From assembly GCA_947579665.1 (NCBI GenBank), contig OX388346.1, forward strand, positions 86,616,615 to 86,680,614: DNA of 64,000 nucleotides. The letters run 5' to 3'. The translations under genes and the position numbers were made by a program. Shown in pieces: positions 36,371 through 50,407 of this stretch. The DNA is from Sympetrum striolatum (Eukaryota > Arthropoda > Insecta > Odonata > Libellulidae). The notes under the pieces were generated by a model. That model was not told where the DNA came from. It saw only the letters and a program-made list of their open reading frames with translations, and did no database searches. Every line of letters starts with the position of its first letter. The stretch's first letter is position 1.

Positions 36371-39300
36371 TTGCAATATTATATCTAAATATATATTATA
36401 ACTCAAATAAGGCATGATATATATATAAGAAATTATGAACTCCTCAGAATATTACGATCATGTATCCCCAAATCTAGCATAGAGCAATGTGAAAGGAAAA
36501 GCTGGAGCAAAGATATTTTGAAAGGAGTGGATATAACAGTACTTTAACAGAACAAACAGAAAACCAAAACAGTAAACAGAACGAACGGAAAACCACAACA
36601 ATTCAACAGCGGCTAACTGGAGCAATAGCATATGAAAAAAATTCCTGATTTTCCACATCACACCATCTTAATCCACTGTATCATACTTGAAACCCAATTA
36701 ACTTATCATTACCGATTAAAAACCAATATTGACATGATATAACACCATTGAAACTTGATCAAAGAAATAATTAGGTCTTGCATTGTATTGGAAATCTTAC
36801 AGAGGATTTAAAAACAATGAATTGAAAACAATATATGTAATAATATCTTACTCTGCAGCCACCCTTAAGGCACTCAGTGGCTGCTGTTATACTTCCCTCA
36901 CCCTAAACAGGAGCAGTCAAGAGGCCTCGTACATTCTTCCAACGAATGCCTCCGCAAATTGGTGTCTCTCTTAACCAACTGTCCCATATTGAAGACAGTA
37001 GTGGTCCATTTCCACTACTCTCCACTTTACTCCCAAGCTAGAGCACTCTGGAGCTTCTGGTATTATTTGAAGAACATTCAGTGCCTATTCTCTATATGAA
37101 TATTAAGACAAAACATATTAAATTAAATATTATTATAAATGCCCATTGATATTATAGTAATAACAGCCCATCCTGTTAAATATTTACAAGGCAACTAAAC
37201 AAGGCAATTACTAATATTAATGAAATATGGTTACAATTTTAATCACCTATGAATGAATGAGTCATTGAATGTATAATTAGGTATAATTGGAGAAACATCT
37301 ATATGTAATAGATAGGAGATGGATTAACACATATAACTTTCATTTGTAATCATCATAAATTAATTTTTAATACACCACTTTGTGCTACCAGTGCCTCAAT
37401 GAGGTCATGGCAGTGGACGATGATGCACAGTTGGATGAGACCACACTTGCCCTTGCACACAAAGTTCCCAAAATGGCCTGGGGAAAAACTACTACTAAAT
37501 AATCGACCGATAACCTTGTGCCCAAAGCAGTGCGGAGCTTGTGTTAAAAATTTAATTTACTCAAACCAAACTAGCTAGGCATACTCTATGCTCTGAAGGA
37601 CTGGATACACAAAAAATATATTTCAATGAATTTCTATGAACTTATTATATTCCCATAGGAAGTTCTATTGGAAATGGATATGTTGCCAATAAAGAATAGC
37701 AATGACGCAACTGAAAAAGAATAATATTAATCAATTACTAATGTAAATTTTAAAAATTAGGTATCATAATTTTCTCAAGTAATGGTTTGTCAGAAAAATA
37801 GAACACAATACATCCTATGTATCAACCCATTTTCAGTAAGAATACAAAATTAATATTGTAAATAACAATAGTTCTGTGTAATAATATGGAAGTGTTTTAT
37901 GGTAACCTATAATATGACCAACATATTCTGAAATTGATATCATAAAGAATTTATTTAAATTTCTTATTGCATATATGCTATACATTTTTTATAATTTTAA
38001 AAATCTATATTGGAACATTAAAATATCCAGACCAATACGTGGGTAAATCCTAACCATGAAAAGGAAACCATGGCTCAAATGCAATGAAACTCTGCCCTTA
38101 TCAAAAACACCACTAATTACAATCAAAATGAGAGCAAGGAAAACACCTACATGTCATCAAAATGCTGTTTTGGGATACCTAAGAGGCAGCAACAATGCAT
38201 ACCAAAAAAAATGTGATGTGGCCAGCTCATGACTTTCTTCATGTATAAGATGTCAATATTTTTCTACAACAGTATTTTCGAATTCTATATTCAAACTAAA
38301 CTTGGAAGATAAGTCATTAATTTATATCATAATATCTTTTACATCACAAACATCATAAGTAATGTTTCTCGAGACAAGTTCGATAAAAAACTATTTAAAT
38401 TGCCTTTTGCCGAAAGCAACCACAAAGTATATAATAAGCTAATTCCGGTATATCGATATTTCACGATTAACTCCTAAGCTATCAGCGATAAAAAAATATG
38501 ATCAATACAGCAGTTCTAAAAAATACCATTTTCTAAAACAATATTATATACCTAAATATCATTTTTTTGAGATATTTCACAAAAAAGGAAATTTGCTTCC
38601 AAGAATAAAAAAAGCTAAAATTACAGTAAAACGATTTGCTCGAAAAAATATCAACTCTGTCAGCACACCACGATATATATGAAGTTTGGTACCAATAGGG
38701 CTAATAGATTTCACGCTGGACCCCCCACAAGCATACACACACACACACACAGACGCAGACATCGTTCCAAAAATGGTCAGAAGGTATTCTAGGGACCCCA
38801 AAAGAGGGTATATATATTTTGCAAAAATCAGAAAGGAGCCTCGAAAAGTAGAGCTCGACTACCGGCTAACCAATTTAAACCAGAAACTAATCAACTATAA
38901 CGTCACCACCCAAAGTACTATATATGAAATTTGACGTTGATAAAACACACAGTTTTCATATTACAGTGCCCACAAAGTACATAATCAGCTACTTCCGGTT
39001 TATCAGTATTTCATAAATAATTCCTTAGAAATCAGTGATAAAAAATATGTTCAATACAGCAGTTATAGAAAATAACATTTTCTACAACAATAGTATACAC
39101 CTAAATATCATTCTTTTGAGATATTTCACAAAAAAGGAAATTTGCTTCCAAGAATAAATAAAGCTCAACTTCCGGTTAAACGATTTGCTTGAAAAAAATA
39201 TCAACTCTGTCAGCACACCACAGTATATATGTGAAGTTTGGTACCAATAGGGATAATAGTTTTCACGTTAGAGCCCGCACAAGCATACACCTACACACAA

Positions 39301-39842
39301 ACACACACGCAGACGCAGACATCGATCCAAAAATGGTCAGAATGTATTCTAGGGACCCCAAAAAATGTATTTCGGTTGAAATCTCGAAGTCAAATTTTTT
39401 CATGAAAACAACACTTTCTATATACTATGAATATGGAGAAAGTAAAAATCCAATTAGTATGAAGGAATTGACCCTAAATTATATTGTATGTTTGCAATAA
39501 CAAAAGTGTAAAATCTTCTACTGCTATTCAAAGAGTCTAAACAATTTCGGTTTCAGACCACCCATTGCCATTCTACACTTCCATTATTTCATTGAATTTA
39601 AGAAAAAGAAATCCAACAAAGCAAACCAAAAGACAGCTTAAATGTAAAGTAAACACAAGGATGATCATTGAAATAAATCAGATTTCCAGAAATACATCCC
39701 TCAAACTTCGTACATGATCTCCAATTGGAAATATTCCTATAACTATAATAAAATCTGCTAGTTAAGATGGAAGTCATTGGCTGACTCAAGCAAATTGACG
39801 AAATCGTATTGCAACCTGTACAACAGAACATATTGACAGTAA
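36371..39842. repeat. Segmental array, unit X3 (3.472 kb)
   Basis: Full X copy. Its left part (36,783-37,000) resembles X1 more than X2 at several sites (for example cttacagaggattt instead of ctttgagagcattt), while later parts match X2. This suggests exchange between copies. It contains the exon-like fragment at 37371-37502. Confidence 0.9.
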
Positions 39843-42313
39843 TTGCAATATTATATCTAAATATATAGTTTAACTCAAATAAGGCATGAAATATATATAA
39901 AAAATTATGAATTCTCCAGATTATTATGATCATGTATCCCCAAATCTAGCATAGAGCAATGTGAAAGGAAAAGCCGGAGCAAAGATATTTTGAAAGTAGA
40001 GGATTTAACAGTGCTTCAACAGAACAAACCGAAAACCATAACAATGAAACAGAACAAACGGAAAACCACAAAAATTCAACAGAGGCTAACTGGAGCAAAA
40101 GCATATGAAGGAAATTCCTGATTTTCCACATCACACCATCTGAATCCACTGTATCATACTTGAAACCCAATTAACTTATCATTACCGATTAAAAACATGA
40201 ATTGACATGATATAACACCATTGAAACTTGATCAAAGAAATAATTAGGTCTTGCATTGTATTGGAAATCTTTGAGAGCATTTAAAAACAATGAATTGAAA
40301 ACAATGTATGTAATAATATCTTACTCTGCAGCCACCCTTAAGGCACTCAGTGGCTGCTGTTATACTTCCCTCACCCTAAACAGGAGCTGTCGAGAGACCT
40401 CGTACATGCTTCCAATGAATGTCTCCGCAATTTGTTGTCTCTCTTACGCAACTGTCCCATACTGTAGACTGTAGTGGTCCATTTCCACCATTCTTTTCTT
40501 TACTCCCAAGCTGCAGCACTCTGGAGCTTCTGGTATTATTTGAGGAACACGCAGTGCATATTCTGTATATGAATAATAGGACAAACACATAATATATTTA
40601 TTATAATTATAAATGCCAATTTAAATTCCAGTAATAGCAGCAGATCATATTAGATGATTACAAAGCAATTAAACAAGGAAATAACTATTTTGGATGCATC
40701 ATGCTAAACCTATTATGAAATGAGGATCTATTAAATGATAAAAGAGTTACCTTAGATTATTCAAAAGGAGAGCCTGCACGAACCTTCCCAAACTAACCTG
40801 TAGTATCTGGTAAATCTTTTTTAACCACATCTCAGCTTTGTAGTAGGTGATGGTTATTAAGTCAAGATCATTAGGTGCATAATGACTTATCTTGCCAAAG
40901 CAATTTAGAATGTGCTGCTGTTCCTATGCATTTTACAATTTTTCTCTTCCACAGGATTGTTTAGGAGGAGATTTTAAGGTAGGTACACCAGTAAACCTAT
41001 ATCAATAATTTATTTATTAGCTCCCCATTCCTGAAAGGTTAGAAAAGAGACCATGAATATTCAATTAAAAAATTTTAATCATAAAAAGTATTATTTTCTA
41101 ATGATAGTCAGATACCGATACTTAAAAAATATATTCTAAGATCTTAAGAGAAATATACCTTACTTTGTCATCACCTATTGGATAGGCATTGGAATGACTG
41201 CATCCAAAGATAATCTCAGATAAGATGCCTTCTTTAAAGTTCATCAATTATTAAAAGGTCTGACTAAACATGAGAGGTCAGATCAGACCCTCTACATGAA
41301 ATCTTCAAGTTTTAGTCCCATAATGGGCAGAACTTCTCTATCAAGAGAGGCAAAATGCCTCTCGGTGACGAGAATTGTATCTGCAGATGGTATCTCTCTT
41401 TTGATAGCTACCAAAAAGTCTTGAAGGGCAAAACATCTCAATCGGAATCCTGATCGTCGATGAGAATATTATTTTGCCAAAGGTAGCTTTCTATTGAGTG
41501 ATACCATGAGGTACGCAGACCCTCTTTCCATGGGCAGAACCTCTCAAACAGGAGAGGCATTACACCTCCCCTGAAGAGAACTGTATTCTGAAAATGGTAC
41601 CTTACATTTGAGAGCTACCTAGTGGTTCCCAGACCCACTCGATGGACAGAATCTCTGGACTTGGGGGAGGCATCACACCACTCCATAGTGAGAATTTTAT
41701 TCTGCTAGGGTAGCTCTCTTTTGAAGTTACCAGAAGACCAGAAGACCTCTCCATATGGGTACCTATAAAGCAATAGTTTTTAAGTTTAGCCTTAAAATAA
41801 TTGAATAATTTTGTCCAATTTTATTTAGATATTTCCAAAGTATTCTAAGCTTAAACCTATTTACTCTAAAATTTGTGAACCTATGATGATTCATTACCTC
41901 GAAAGTCCTGTTAATATATTGAAGAAGTAGTAGATTTTCCCTGTGCCTATCAAACAACTTCCAAAGATTTCTTATTCTTCTGTCCCAAGCTGCTCGGTTT
42001 CAATGAACATAGGTACGGCATTGCTTAGTCCCACATTAAGTTCAACTCAACTAATGCAAACGATCTTCATCTGCGTGCTCATAGGACTTGTTTTCTTTTG
42101 TTTACCATCTTTTTCCAGTCTCGTCCATGTTTATTTTATCTCTGTTGTGAGAAAAGCTTTTAACGCACTCAAAAATTTATTATAATTCTCAAATTTTGGA
42201 TGAAGTTTTACCATAAAGCTAGTTTAGTTTAGTTATCACAAGTTTATTTCCTATATAGAAATTGTCTTACCGTTCCAGATTATTATTGACCGATATCCAC
42301 TCCTTTTCCATTA
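39843..42313. repeat. Segmental array, unit Y2
   Basis: Matches Y1 closely but with a single copy of the 0.8-kb segment (about 40,970-41,760). Similarity to Y1 fades at about 42,313 (ccgatatccactnctttt), the right edge of the segmental array. Confidence 0.88.
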
Positions 42314-43870
42314 TTTTAAGTGAGAACATTCCACAGTTCAATAACGCATACATCAGCTCGAAATTATTTCTTAGCATTAAGTGTTATGGATGAGGAAAAC
42401 ATTTAAGAACAGCTTCAATGACATTTAAAATTTTCTTGGAATTCTGTAAGGAGGCACCTTGATCAGTTCAATTGTTCACTCATGCCTCGGTAGCTTTTAC
42501 TTCATCACAGCCATGATCAAGACTGGGACAAAATAAAATGAGAGATACATTTTTCTCTATCCTGTACCACATGACAAATGGAAACAGTCCATTCATCAGA
42601 GTATGATAGCAGAAACAAAGGAGAATATTTGAAGTAAAAATAGAAGGATCGCGAGGAAGGGCCAAACTAGGAATGGGGTTTCTTGAATACGTAAAAAAAA
42701 TGGTAAAGGTACATGCAAATGAAAGATGATTACCAGCTCCAACTACAATGAAAATTTATCACCGGAGTCAATTGCAAATAAACTCTTGTTGCAAAGTTGA
42801 TTACTTAGCAAAATGCATTGGCATACAAACCACAGGAAAAATAAAATCTAATATATAAATAGTGCTTTGCTAAGGATAATAGAGAGAAACGGATAAAAGG
42901 AATCATGAAATCAGACTAGAGAAACAAAGAATGGACTAGATTATCCTAAAACTCCGCAAGTTCGCTAGTAAAACTTCACAATCCTTAAAACCATAATGGA
43001 AAAATATTGAAAGAAATAGCTATTGAACCGTAATTTTATATGAATTTTGTAGAAATACTGAAATAATATTCAATTTATGCTTAAAATATATTTTTTATTA
43101 TTATTTTTCTAAATACTAACAATTTTTAGAGGAAATATTAAGGTCAACGAATGCTACAAAGGTCGGGAAATTATAAAATGAAAAAAATATTAAATGTGCA
43201 AAAGAAAATCAAAGGAATTGGGTATTTTAATAGTGAAGCCTGTAATGTTGTGCTCACTACCTAAGTAAATGCACTTACTTTAAGGAATCAGCTGTCGATT
43301 GACCTAGGACGTGACTTTCTCTTATGACTGAGTTTCACTTTCTACGTCGGCGAGGGAAATCAGCAGAGTACTGATGAAGAGAAAACATCCCAGCTACTGG
43401 TCACCTGTAAATAAATATTTGCTTTAATTAAGTTGCATTACGAATTTTCAGTTCACAGTTATTACTATTATTAATATAAATTGATAATAATGTAGCAAGG
43501 ACTTATTAAATTTACAATACGACATTATAATCATTACATGAGTAAAACTTGCCTGGCTTACGCGATTAAAATTCATGATTGAATTAAATGTATTGAAAGT
43601 GACGTACTCATTTTTTTACAAACAAGAGTAAAATCTATTGATTTAATATAATTAGAATGGCAAATCTTAAAAGAATGAAAATTTTATTTTAAATATGGCA
43701 TGAATAAGAATACAGTAGAGTACACAAAATACAGAATAATAATATTAACAATTATCGTGACCTGGCACAATGCACTTTTGTATTGTTAAAAATTATCACA
43801 AATGGTCATCATATGGTTTGCTAAAATATATTACAGATTATACTATTTAGGTAACTATATTCATATTCAA
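42314..43870. other. AT-rich stretch, nothing recognised
   Basis: No exon, RNA gene or repeat is visible. Open frames are under 65 codons and lack motifs. Confidence 0.35.
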
Positions 43871-43874
43871 TGAA

Positions 43875-44710
43875 GTTTATAATTATTTATATCACTGGCA
43901 TCGCTGCTGAGTTTTTTAAATCCCGAAATCCCTTATGGTTACAATTGCCATGATATCTCATCAAAAGATACGTAAAGAAAGGTTTTTAAAAAGGCACGTG
44001 CAAAACTCGTTCCTAAGTAGTTACTGAAAGTTTCAGAATACTTAATAGTGATCGATTTAAAACATATAACGCATTCTTAATTCCTAACCGTCGTATCCAA
44101 AAAGACACACAACCGAATTACCTTTTTCTTCTAAAAGTCGGCAAGTGATATGTTAAAATTTAAAGCGATTATACAGTAGGCTTTTAGGGACAACCACTTC
44201 TTCTTGTTTTCTCCGAGTACCAGGGGAAAAACAAGGAGTGCCGACAACCACGGTTTTCTGAGATATTAAACCTCCAACTTATTAGCAGCCGTGTATCACA
44301 TTTTCATTCTTTACATATGAATTGATTTGTACTACCAAAAAGAAGAAATACTACAAAACTAAAATGACCTTAGAGCAGAGAATACTTTGATAGTCACTTC
44401 TCGGCTAATAAATATTTACGCCACTGGAATCGACACTGAATTTGAAAGCTCGAATTCCGTTAAGGTTCCCGTTGGCAAAATCTCGCAGGAAACTGGAAAA
44501 TATTTTAAAACCTATATCGAAAATGCGTTCCTTAATATTTATTTAAATTTACAGAACACCCATTAACGACGGATGAAAAAGCAACTAATTCTTGATTCCT
44601 AGACAAAAATCAAAAATTATAACCGACTGAATTACTCGGGCATATTCTTCTACAAGTGATCTTCGGCAATTGATAAGTTAAAATTTTAATCGACAATTCA
44701 TGAAAAAGAA
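43875..44710. repeat. Old tandem duplication (~520 bp)
   Basis: The block at 43,890-44,165 (tatcactggcatcgctgctga ... cgttccta ... aaccgaattac ... tcttctaaaagtcggcaagtgat) recurs at 44,410-44,690 (cactggaatcgacactga ... cgttcctta ... aaccgactgaattac ... tcttctacaagtgatcttcggcaa). A weaker further copy of the next part is near 45,010-45,140. Non-coding. Confidence 0.55.
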
Positions 44711-45314
44711 TATTTCGAAATTGTGGTATTGAAAGCAGGAGTAAAGAGGTAGTTTTGTGGACGAAGGTCAAGGTATGGGAAAGTGCTTCATTATCTCAAA
44801 CAAACAGCTTTACGGTGACGCTTGGTTTCCAGTTATTTAATCACTGTATTATGTTGTAACATGTATTACATATTAGAAAGATCGCGCGGCGCATACGACA
44901 GGAATAAATTCAGTAATTGGATACATAGTAATGAAGCAGTTACCTTATAAGCGTTATAATAAATAATCACTTAAAGTATGTATTGATAAATCTATGTGAT
45001 GTAATGCAGAATGCAGTTTGAACTCCCGATGCCCGTTACCGTTGGTGACTCCTCGTGTAGAACTCGAAAGGTCTTTAACGAGATTTTAAACTTCTAACTC
45101 ATTAAAAGCCGTGTTCTAAATTTTGTTTCATGACATCAGAATTATTAAAAAATATTTACTTCCAATAAACCTGAGGCGTGCAGAAGAAAAAAATTGGAAC
45201 AGTTTCGAAGTTAATGAGTTATTCACGGCTCAAGCAACGAATATTTCGCAAAGACATAAAAGGAAACGTCAGTAGAATCACACAAGGCACATTCGCTTAT
45301 TGGATCACAGGTGA

Positions 45315-45620
45315 GCTTAACGAACGATAACTTTGCTTATTGAATGATTACTAAACTTAGCACTTAATAACTAAGCTTAGCATGTGATAACTTCTTTTCT
45401 TAAGTGATAATTCCGCTTAGGAGATAATACCTCTGCTTCTCAAGCGATAACTTAGCTTAAGACTTAGTAAATAATAATTCTAAAAACTGTAACTTATATT
45501 TTTAAGTGAAAGCTCTGCTTAGCAAATGATAATTCCGCTTACAAAATGACAACTTCTCAACGTAAGAGATAACTTTGCTTTTAAGTAAAAACTTCGCAAA
45601 GCAAATGATAATAATAACTT
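45315..45620. repeat. Degenerate ~20-bp minisatellite
   Basis: A dozen or so imperfect units near aagtgataacttngctta follow each other with variable length (tgataacttcttttctta, tgataattccgctta, agataactttgctttta and so on). The open frames here are by-products of the repeat. Confidence 0.7.
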
Positions 45621-46695
45621 CTCTAATGGACTTCGTTCCTGATCTCGAAGAATACTTGTGCAAATTTTTAGCCGGTTCGGACAAACGCTGTGGACTCTAA
45701 TCGATGACAAACACTGAATATCTACTTTACAAATAAGGTTAGTATTTAGTTAAAATGTTCCCCTAAATCAACGTTTCAAGCGAGTGCAATCTTTAAGGCG
45801 ATCAGTGATCATATTACGACACACGTTTTTCAATAATCCCACCTCTCTGTATCTTATTAACACACGAAGTTATGAATGTTTCATTGGGAAATTGATTCCT
45901 CTATTTGAATCGATAACACCATACACGACTTGGAGTAGCGACATAAAATAACAACATTCTGGAAGGAATACTAAAGAAATGAATGCTATGGTAACGGAAA
46001 ATCCATGGAAACTCCAGCACGATGAACAAAACCATCTCAAAACTTTTCCAATCAATAGTTTAAATAGGTATTTGCAACCCAATCTCACACTATGTAGAAA
46101 TAATACCACCCTTTGTTAATGCACGACTTGTATAATGCATGTCATTCGATAATTCTACCTTCCACGCCCCTCAATAACACGTTCATCGGAAGAAAGATCG
46201 ATTTCGTAAAGGATTGCTCCCATATAAGTATTACCTTCGAATAGAAGTAGATATTCCAAACCATAGAAGCTCTACGGCATGCCATTCACTGGCACATGTT
46301 GCACAATCCAAGGAACCAGGTTCGATCTTCCAGCACAACTCTCAATTCCACTTCCTGGTTGTTAAAGATACCACACCACTCACAATATATTCACTACGAA
46401 ACGTAATAAATTATACTTTTTAGTCGGCACAACCACATGGAAGTCATACATTCGTAGAAACAGAGTCAATCCTTGCACTCACCGTACTTCGCTTCGCTAC
46501 TCGCGATTCTTCTGAAAATAAAAGACAGTGCAACGAAGCGTTTCCGAAGGTGACATCGTCATTAGTAATGACCTAGTGATTTCGAAAGCTAAGGAAGAAT
46601 TGCCGATTTTTAAGAGAGGCAAACCTTTCTTTCAGTCGTTTTCAGGTAGGAAATAGCTATGAATAGAATTAGGCTATGAATAGAATTAGGAATTA
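45621..46695. other. AT-rich stretch, nothing firm
   Basis: A single B-box-like ggttcgatcttcc at 46,319 has no partner A box that I can recognise. No gene is supported. Confidence 0.3.
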
Positions 46696-46699
46696 GGTA

Positions 46700-46920
46700 T
46701 CATGCTACCCCCCTGCTACGTCGGTCGATCCGATAATGACCGTAAGTTAAGAGAAATAGATGCTAGGACGAATCGTTTCAGAGATTCATTCTTTCCGCGA
46801 ACAATACGTGACAATAATCGAATAAGGAAGTAATTTAGATTCAACTGGTGTTTACACCCCCTGCCACACGCCGAAAGGCGGCTTGTAGGGTATTAATGTA
46901 GATGTAGATGTAGATGTAGG
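46700..46920 (+). mobile_element. 3' end of a non-LTR retrotransposon (copy 2) with (gatgta)n tail
   Basis: The frame from 46741 reads RTNRFRDSFFPRTIRDNN before a TAA at 46831, the typical C-terminal end of a non-LTR reverse transcriptase. The same 3' UTR as at 60-252 follows (ctgccacacgccgaaaggcg) and the copy ends in four gatgta-type repeats at 46,897-46,919. Simple-repeat tails of this kind mark reverse-transcribed 3' ends. 5'-truncated. Confidence 0.75.
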
Positions 46921-47199
46921 CATTTTGCTAATATGGTACTTACTCCACCACTTAATCTGAACCGTTCTTCTTGACCATTATCCCAACTTCTCTTTTCCCC
47001 ATTGATTCTATGTCTCAAACTTTGCAGCAAATACACTTTTATCAATCGTGAATTAAACACTTCGCTCCGTAGGAAAATGTTTACTAAACCTAACAGTATT
47101 ACATTATATTATGTGTCAGCTGATCTTGGAGGCACGCTGTGAAACCATGGTCGATCTATATAATACCGTGTACTTAAGTAAACGTATTCCAATTTTGCT

Positions 47200-48200
47200 A
47201 TAAGATTTCACAGGAGCAGAATTTACACCGCAAACCAACCTTATGTCATCCATTAAACTCGCTTCTCCCTTGCATGAAATGACAACGCTTCAAGTTGCCT
47301 TCCGAAAATTCCAGAACTGTCGGAACTCGATGTTCTTTCTTTCCTCGTCTGACTGTCGTAACTTCAAATTCAAATGCATTGGGAAATGGTCTACTCTACA
47401 ATCGAAAGAATTTTCAAAGTGCCTCAAAATTGCTCGTCTTTGTGAAGTTGATTTGTTTGAAAGAAGTCCTTTTCCTCTAGAAAACTGTATTTTACCTGTG
47501 TTTCGTTAGAGTAAACGTACGGGAAACATACATGAAGAACTTTTATCGACAGTTGAAAGCCTCGACTCGACTCACAGCAATATCGTAAATCAAGTGTCGA
47601 AAAATGTGTTGTTCTAAATCTGCGATCGAAAAAATCCCAAGGAGATACTTCTGATGATTCATTGATTTCGTGCTGCAGTTCACGGGAATTGGGAATCCTT
47701 CGATCAAGTTACAATAGCAAAATGCAGGATTCTACTGTAAGTACAATGACATGGTGCATTGATTGGGATCTAGATGCCTGTGAATATGAAATTTCACCTC
47801 GTGGTTAAGCAAAGAGTGGTTCTACTTGGCTCTCTGATATCAGAATTCACAGTGCAAATACATTCGTATTCTAGATTATTTAGTATTTACAAGCATAACT
47901 TGATCGATAGTACTCACATAGGAAAGATGTTTTATTGTTCAATCGATCAAAAAATAATTACAAACTCTTGATCAAGGTTGTGAGCCGTGTTAAAGTTCAT
48001 CCTTAGTGAAATTTGAATTTTGATGAAGAAATCTAAAGATGCTAACTGTTCTAATCTATTTATCTAATCTTGTTTCTTTAATGAATTCGTTAGCATTTAT
48101 CCTGTGAGTAAAGTCAATGAGTATAGCGGGGTTCTATGGGATATCTTTTGCTCGTTTCAATCATTTTGAATCTTTACGAAACTCCTTCGGAAGGAATTAT
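47200..48200 (+). other. Region paralogous to 57.5-58.4 kb; possible 5' exon
   Basis: About 47,570-47,760 aligns by eye with 57,840-58,040: gttctaaatctgcgat, ttgatttcrygctg, then aaaatgca(g/a)gatt followed by gtaagtac. In both places a short ATG-led frame (MQDST here) ends at a good splice donor. This could be a duplicated first coding exon or merely a duplicated segment. No downstream exon could be linked. Confidence 0.3.
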
Positions 48201-48249
48201 AGCATGCGCAGTTGATGAGCAAGAGAAAACTATCATATTGTTGAAAGTA

Positions 48250-50405
48250 AAGCATAAGCTTTTTTAGAAAATGGATATCTTTCCGTCTAACTTAATCCAT
48301 TCCATTTGAATAATAGCAGACACAGTCACCTAACTCAATTATTTAAGCTGTTGCATGTACTTGATAACTTTCGGAAGTGAATTGTACTAATTCCGAAAAG
48401 ATTATGAAATTGGAGGTCTCGGCAATTTCAATATGTTTTTGGGAAGTTTATTGCATAGGATATATCCCTATTAATCTAAATCCAACAAGGTGCAAAGTTA
48501 TCTGAATAATACATGCGCTTTTACTCACTAGTCCAATATTTCGTGAGAAGTAGAGAATAAAAACTAAACAAATTATACTTTTATTTCGTAATAGAAATTC
48601 ATTTGTCTGGTGTTAAATTGGGGATAACTGCATAAACTTACTATCAAACACGCACCATCATCTGAATATTGTCTAAATGCAATAAACTTTAAAGGCAGAA
48701 TTAAATAAAGTCTCAGAAACACCCCAAATGTTTCCTTTATATAGAAGGATTTATAATGATTTCATTGGTTAAATATGGATTATGTAGCTTACTGATTGGG
48801 AACTTTGTAAAAGAGAAAGGAATTCCAAGGAAAGATATTAGATCGGATATTTCGTAACTTGTCATTCTTGTATATCACGCCACTCCAAGGTAACAGATGT
48901 TGGTAGTCCTGTATACCGAAATAAATATCACAGGGCATATACATATATAGGTTTACATTCACTCAACAGGAAGCGAATTTAGTAACGTATTCTAAAATGC
49001 TGTATGAAAATGTAGAATTGATTGTAATGCTCTTTGAAATGCTTGCAATAAACAATACGACTTGCCGAGGTAGCTTCAGTAACACCCATCAAAGATTCGA
49101 GTGAGTGGGAACTTTTTAAATTCATCCAACAAACCGATCTATTCACCGATGCATTTATGATGCTTTCCACCAATGTCCATCGCTAAGATTAATTCCCGAT
49201 GAAGAGCCGCAGGGTTCTGACGACATTAGCGGGACATTCAAAAGTGAATAACCTCATAAAGAAGCCAGTAAATGGAAACTTACAAACATAACGTATTTAT
49301 AATGCAAAAAAACGATGCGATTATATATTTTTCGCCTGAGTTTAAGGAATTATGGAGATGGAACAAATATCAAATGCAACGGAAGCAATCTAGTAAAACA
49401 GCAGAAAAACCTACGTACTCTTCTTAAATCCATCAATAATTGATAATCCATCAAAGTAAACAGACTAACATCGATGTAATTCAGTCAGATTGATGAATTT
49501 AAAAACGTGTCCAGTGCTGGAATTTGCTCAAAAATTAATTTCCTAGTTTCTTATTGCTTTAAAGATTTATAGATTGAAAGTGATTTAATTGTGTATATAA
49601 ATTATTTCAAATTTTCCTCCAAATTCTTGCCAAAGTGAATATGAAACGATCCAATTTTGAAGTATGTTTTATACTATGTGATTTTGATTCAAAATTTGCT
49701 AAAAGAATAAATCCTTCAGGCATGGACGTTTTCTTTGGTTCTGAAAGCGAACATACAAATAAACACTGTACACAGATATGAATAACTAATGTTAATGACA
49801 ATAACGATTACCTTTTCTTCTACTGTGACATTGAATGTGCTATTGAACACCTTTTATCATCCAACATCGTCTTATTCCTTCAAAATAGTCTAAAATTTAC
49901 AAAGAATATTGTTAATGAAATGTACAATTTTTTCTACGAAAACAAAAAAAGATCGAATCGGGAATGTTGATTCTGGAATCCACGACGGAGAAGCCAATTG
50001 TGTTGAACCATTAATCATAGTTAATTACTGCTGAGAGAGGGAAATAGTATTTCTTAAAGAAAGAGGAATGCGTAATTTTAATTAAACGGCTTCTTTTGGC
50101 TTGAGGATATGCAAATATAATAGATTTATTGTTGTCCTGACAATTTCTTTCTAATATTTATTAAGTATTATAGTAAGTTCTTTTTCCTTTCTGTTCATAA
50201 AAGAGATGTGAATTCTTATTTAAGATGGGAGATATTGCCATGGAACGAATTGCAGACTCGATCAAACCCTTAAAAAGTTGTGGTTAACATTTGCAAGTGA
50301 TAGAACGCGTAAGAATGACATTGGAAGGCGTTCCAGCGATAGAATTAGTAAATCTCTGCATCATTTAGGAATAATTTTCCTTTAATGAACACAGTAAACC
50401 TATTG
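48250..50405. other. AT-rich stretch, nothing recognised
   Basis: No coding exon, RNA gene or repeat could be supported. Confidence 0.35.
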
Positions 50406-50407
50406 AA

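Noticed and set aside
46319..46331. Solitary B-box-like ggttcgatcttcc
   Set aside because: No A box or flanking repeat; single matches of this length are expected by chance.
47243..47509. 88-codon plus-strand ORF
   Set aside because: No recognised motif; the matching paralogous region at 57.5 kb does not keep the frame.
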